This document shows positions 60,581-64,000 of a DNA stretch of 64,000 nucleotides, in pieces (positions within the stretch are counted from its first letter, which is position 1; each line of letters opens with the position of its first letter). Below the pieces are notes generated by a model. That model made no database searches. It was given only the letters and a program-made list of their open reading frames with translations, and was not told the origin of the DNA. This DNA is from Scatophagus argus (lineage: Eukaryota > Chordata > Actinopteri > Scatophagidae): contig NC_058501.1 in assembly GCF_020382885.2 (NCBI RefSeq), positions 14,522,501-14,586,500 of the forward strand, read 5' to 3'. The translations under genes and the position numbers were made by a program.

Positions 60581-63039
60581 TTGGATGCAATTGGGTATCA
60601 TATTGTTTTAAACGTGGTGTTGAACAAGTAACAGCCTTAATGTGATGCAATGTAACCTTGATGCTTGAGAAATATGTCAGATGCGTTTCCTTCATGGTAA
60701 ATCATTTGAAAATCTGACTTATCTTAAGATACTTTAAATTGTGCCTTGCTGCATTTCTTTGCTCGTGTGTCGTGTGTGTTTGCTTGTGCGTGTGCAGTAG
60801 GCACACAAAACTGGGACCCGCTTGTGAAAAACCTCACGAGAGTTCAGTTTTTAAAAGAAAGAGGAAGAGTAGCAAACCACACGGTCACGGGGTTTGGAAT
60901 GCGACCGATGAGGCACCCATGTTAAAAGATCATAACCTGTCTTATCTCCCCACAGAGAGAAGCGGAGGTGAGCCTGGGCAGAGGCGAGAGAAGGCTTGTG
61001 AGGAAATGAGACTCTTCTGTCTTTTTAATAAACATGACCGTGCAGTGAAGGTAATACAGTGGAGCAGCAGACTCACTGCATGTTTTGTGGTGAGTGGATT
61101 ATTCGAACTCCTAGACCTGATGCGTTGAATTATTCATTTGTCAGGATTAGACCCACCCAGAGCCAGCAGGAAGACATATTAGACAGCAGTGTTTTGCATA
61201 CGCGTTTAGTAGAAGATGCTGATTTCTCTGCTTTTGTTTTCTGAACGCGTCCTCTCCTGTATGGTAAATGAGATGCTGGGATGTTTTCACACTGTTACAG
61301 TTTCTCATTTCAGATGCATTCCAGCTCATATTTTATCTCCAGTAAGTCCAGAAGAAAACAAAAAAAAAAAAGAAAAGACAGATTAGGTTCTTGAAGTTGC
61401 ACTTCTATCACATATTCTGTGGTCAGACAGGCAGGAGAATCTGATGTCAGGAAGACTGATCTCCTTGTCAATGAGGATTCATCTGCGCTGTAGATCCAAG
61501 AAGTGTCTTCTTCAAGGAGACACCTCAGTCTGTTAGTTCTGTGCGAACAAAGTGAGTCGTAAAGGAGATTTAGAGCTGCGAGAGATCAGGAAGACTCCGC
61601 TCTGGTTTGTGTGCTGCAGACTTCAGATGAACCGTGTGGAGGCTTTGATCTGAAGAAATGGATCAAGACTGCAGCCCGGAGGGAAACTCCACGAAGAGAC
61701 AGAATATTGAAGCGTGTTCAGAGGAACAGAGGGAATTTATAAACTGAGAAGTGAGTCTGTCTAATTTTATTTTTTTTTTTTTTTCTTTTTATTGTTGTTT
61801 TATTGATCGTTGTTTGTGAAATCCGCTTTCTGTTTTATTATTGAGATGCTGCACCAGAGCTCAATCATTCAGACTCAACTTAGGTTGAGTGGAACTTGTC
61901 ATATGTTGCATTTTTAGACAGATTGATTGATTGTTTTCTCACAAAGAAAACTAAATTTTAGACAGTTTTCACAACAGTTTGATGCTTAGCCGTTATTAAA
62001 TTGAAAGACGGCAGAGAGCAACAGCATTCATCTCAAATTTCAGCTTAACAAGACATCAGTTTCTTATTTCCTTCTCTGAACTGAATGAAGTCTCTGGTGT
62101 TGGAATATGATTCTTTTTTAGCAACAAAATTTCCATTGTTTGGGTTTTGGTTTTTTTAACAGATTTTCAGCATGTGAAGTCACCTCACTCTGGCTTTATG
62201 AATTCACAAAGCTTCACCCCCTTCGGATATTTTAATCTACTCTAAAAACATTTACAACTACAGTCTCATGTAGCCCACGTTGTTTTTCTCTTTGCAACAA
62301 ATTCTATAGTATAAAATTAAGTATCCTACATTGTCTGGTGTCCCATATTCAGCACTGACTGTGCATAGATCCAAATTACTGTTTCTATTTAAAAACAAAG
62401 AACTTTATACCTAAGTTGTAGTTTATTGGGAAACTTCCTCCATTTCCTGTAGCAAACTTACTGGGCTCAGACTTCCTGATTCTAATAACCCAAGCTCAAA
62501 AACATTTCTACAGATGGCAACTTTAATCTGATTGTTGTTAATGTGAATATCAGCCTGTGGTTGAGGTGTCTGCTGATTATTTGACCGGAGGCTTCATTTG
62601 AAAGAAGTCTTTGGGTGAATATTTATTCTGTCCATCTGTGCAGAGCCTCGCTGACGCATTGACAATCTGTAAAGCCTTCACACAACAGATGACACCGTCT
62701 GACTCAACTCAAACAAACACAGAAGGAAGTTTAACTTTTGTTTGTCCAGGGGAAGGTTTTTTTGCTTCTTTTTTTTTCCTGTATGCTGTTACACAGTTTG
62801 ACATAATGCAACCAGCTTCCCAGTGCAGCCCGGCCCTCCAGGCCAACCTGTTCACTGTTTGCATGGACTGACCACAACAGAGAATTAATATTATGCTTCA
62901 AGCAAGTAACAAAACCACTTTCAGGAAAGTGTTGAAATGAGTTAAGTTAATTTAAACAATAGTAAATTAATATTTTATTTTTTAATCATTTGTGTCTTAA
63001 GTGTCTAAAATGTTCAGGAAAGTAACAATCAGTATTTAA

Positions 63040-63215
63040 CACTGTACTTGTCATTTTCTGTGAACATTTTCTGCAATTCAGAGGACAATATTATGCTTTT
63101 TACTCTAGTACATTTTTTAAATAAGATATATATATTTTTTTTTTTACTTTGTTCTACAGGTACTTTAACTTAAGTAACAGATCTGAGTAATTTGTCAACT
63201 GCTACATTCTTATAA
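63040..63215 (+). repeat. Teleost dispersed repeat fragment (TACTTAAGTAA-type family)
   Basis: CAATATTATGCTTTTTACTC, TAGTACATTTTTTAA, then TACTTTAACTTAAGTAACAG and ATCTGAGTAATTTG match the common fish repeat ending in AAGTAAAGGATCTGAGTACT. Confidence 0.6.
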
Positions 63216-63400
63216 ATTCAGTATCTTTGGGTTTCAGACAGCTGGTTGGGTTAATTTTCAGTTTTTTCACAATTTTCTAAAATTTTTCAATTCAAACATT
63301 TGATAAATCAATAAAATAGAGAGCGAAAATACTCGTTCATTCAGTCAAAAGGCAATTGACAAATGAGGAATCCAACAAAGCTCCTACAGTTTAAATGATG

Positions 63401-63406
63401 TTTATT
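63401..63406 (-). terminator. Possible polyadenylation signal of a convergent gene
   Basis: TTTATT on the plus strand reads AATAAA on the minus strand (AATAAACATCATTTAAACTG), with TTTGTTGG downstream in that direction. The 63410-64000 stretch is non-repetitive for most of its length and could be the 3' UTR of a minus-strand gene lying beyond the window. Confidence 0.25.
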
Positions 63407-64000
63407 GTTTCAGTGCATATCAAGTCATAAAACCGTACCAATTGAACACCACAGTAATTTAGCTGAACAGTGAAACTGTTGCTGAAAAACAGGCTTGTTC
63501 CCACACAGAACACACCACAGCCTTCCCAGCTAACACATTAGCCACGTAACACCAGTGTGTCACATTACATACACAGTTCATCTGTACAGCTCTTCTAGTA
63601 AAGCTTCGAGTGATGTAAACTACTGATACTCTGTTAGAAAAGTGCTCAGACTATGGAGTGAGCAAGTGCACGCGTGCTTAAGAAGTGTAATGACATTTCT
63701 AATGGATGTGAGGTGTGCAAGGTCAAAAACTAGTGATGAAGTCATGCGATGGCGATGACAGTCACACTCTTACCAAAAGTTATCACGAAAATACTCGTCA
63801 AAAATATCAGCGTATCTGGGCTTAAACATACTGACAGATCAGTTAGGTGTGTTGAAAAGCTTGCTTCCATCAATGAATGTGTGTGTGCGTGCACTCGTGG
63901 TGTTTTAAAAAAAAAACAAAAAAAAAAACCTTCATCTTAAAATAAATTAAAAAATGTAAAATCAGAATCCCTCAGTAATCCTCTGATGTCAGACTGTCGG

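Larger units (their letters stand above)
60250..63380. other. Intergenic region downstream of galnt1
   Basis: No recognised gene. It holds a dispersed repeat at 60425-60610, a short exon-like segment ending at a GTGAGT donor at 61751, poly-T runs, and a repeat fragment near 63040-63215. An open frame at 60739-61128 encodes a peptide I do not recognise and lacks supporting signals. Confidence 0.55.

Noticed and set aside
60739..61128. 129-codon frame downstream of galnt1
   Set aside because: Cys/Val-rich start from TG-type sequence, no known domain, and it probably lies in UTR or intergenic DNA. A 12-nt microexon at 60956-60967 between good-looking splice signals was considered, but it lies after the stop codon.
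1..64000. CRISPR arrays, microRNA miR-187 hairpin, canonical tRNA or rRNA genes
   Set aside because: Direct reading found no spaced palindromic repeat array, no match to the miR-187 mature sequence as I remember it, and no tRNA cloverleaf apart from the SINE head.

Overview
The window is ordinary vertebrate nuclear DNA, almost certainly from a teleost fish and probably a spiny-rayed one. The genes have introns with GT-AG splice sites. CpG is scarce outside promoters, and dinucleotide microsatellites are dense. Several degraded dispersed repeats match families I know from fish genomes. I see no prokaryotic features, CRISPR array, viral gene or novel multi-gene system.

Two protein genes can be read completely. 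The first is ino80c on the minus strand (coding 13390-14937, 5 coding exons, 200 aa), a subunit of the INO80 chromatin remodeller. The second is galnt1 on the plus strand (coding 44444-58118, 12 coding exons, 557 aa), a Golgi polypeptide N-acetylgalactosaminyltransferase that starts mucin-type O-glycosylation. All splice phases close and no internal stop appears in either. A probable non-coding first exon of galnt1 ends at 20997, which gives a first intron of about 23.4 kb. The two genes are divergently arranged, as I recall for INO80C and GALNT1 on human chromosome 18q12, so this looks like an old conserved neighbourhood rather than a functional pathway.

Layout: 1-13.1 kb is intergenic, with microsatellites, a tRNA-derived SINE with perfect target-site duplications, and a homeodomain-site-rich AT block. 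13.1-15.1 kb is ino80c with an ETS-type promoter motif. 15.1-20.4 kb is intergenic with old repeats. 20.4-21.0 kb is the presumed galnt1 promoter and first exon. 21.0-44.4 kb is galnt1 intron 1, containing an exon-like island at 37308-37421. 44.4-58.1 kb is galnt1 coding sequence and introns. 58.1-60.2 kb or further is the galnt1 3' UTR. 60.3-64.0 kb is intergenic, with a possible 3' end of a convergent gene near 63.4 kb.

The points most worth a second look are the exon-like island in intron 1, the homeodomain-site cluster with a perfect inverted repeat at 4.86-5.24 kb, the dinucleotide repeats directly after several galnt1 5' splice sites, and the intact SINE insertion.
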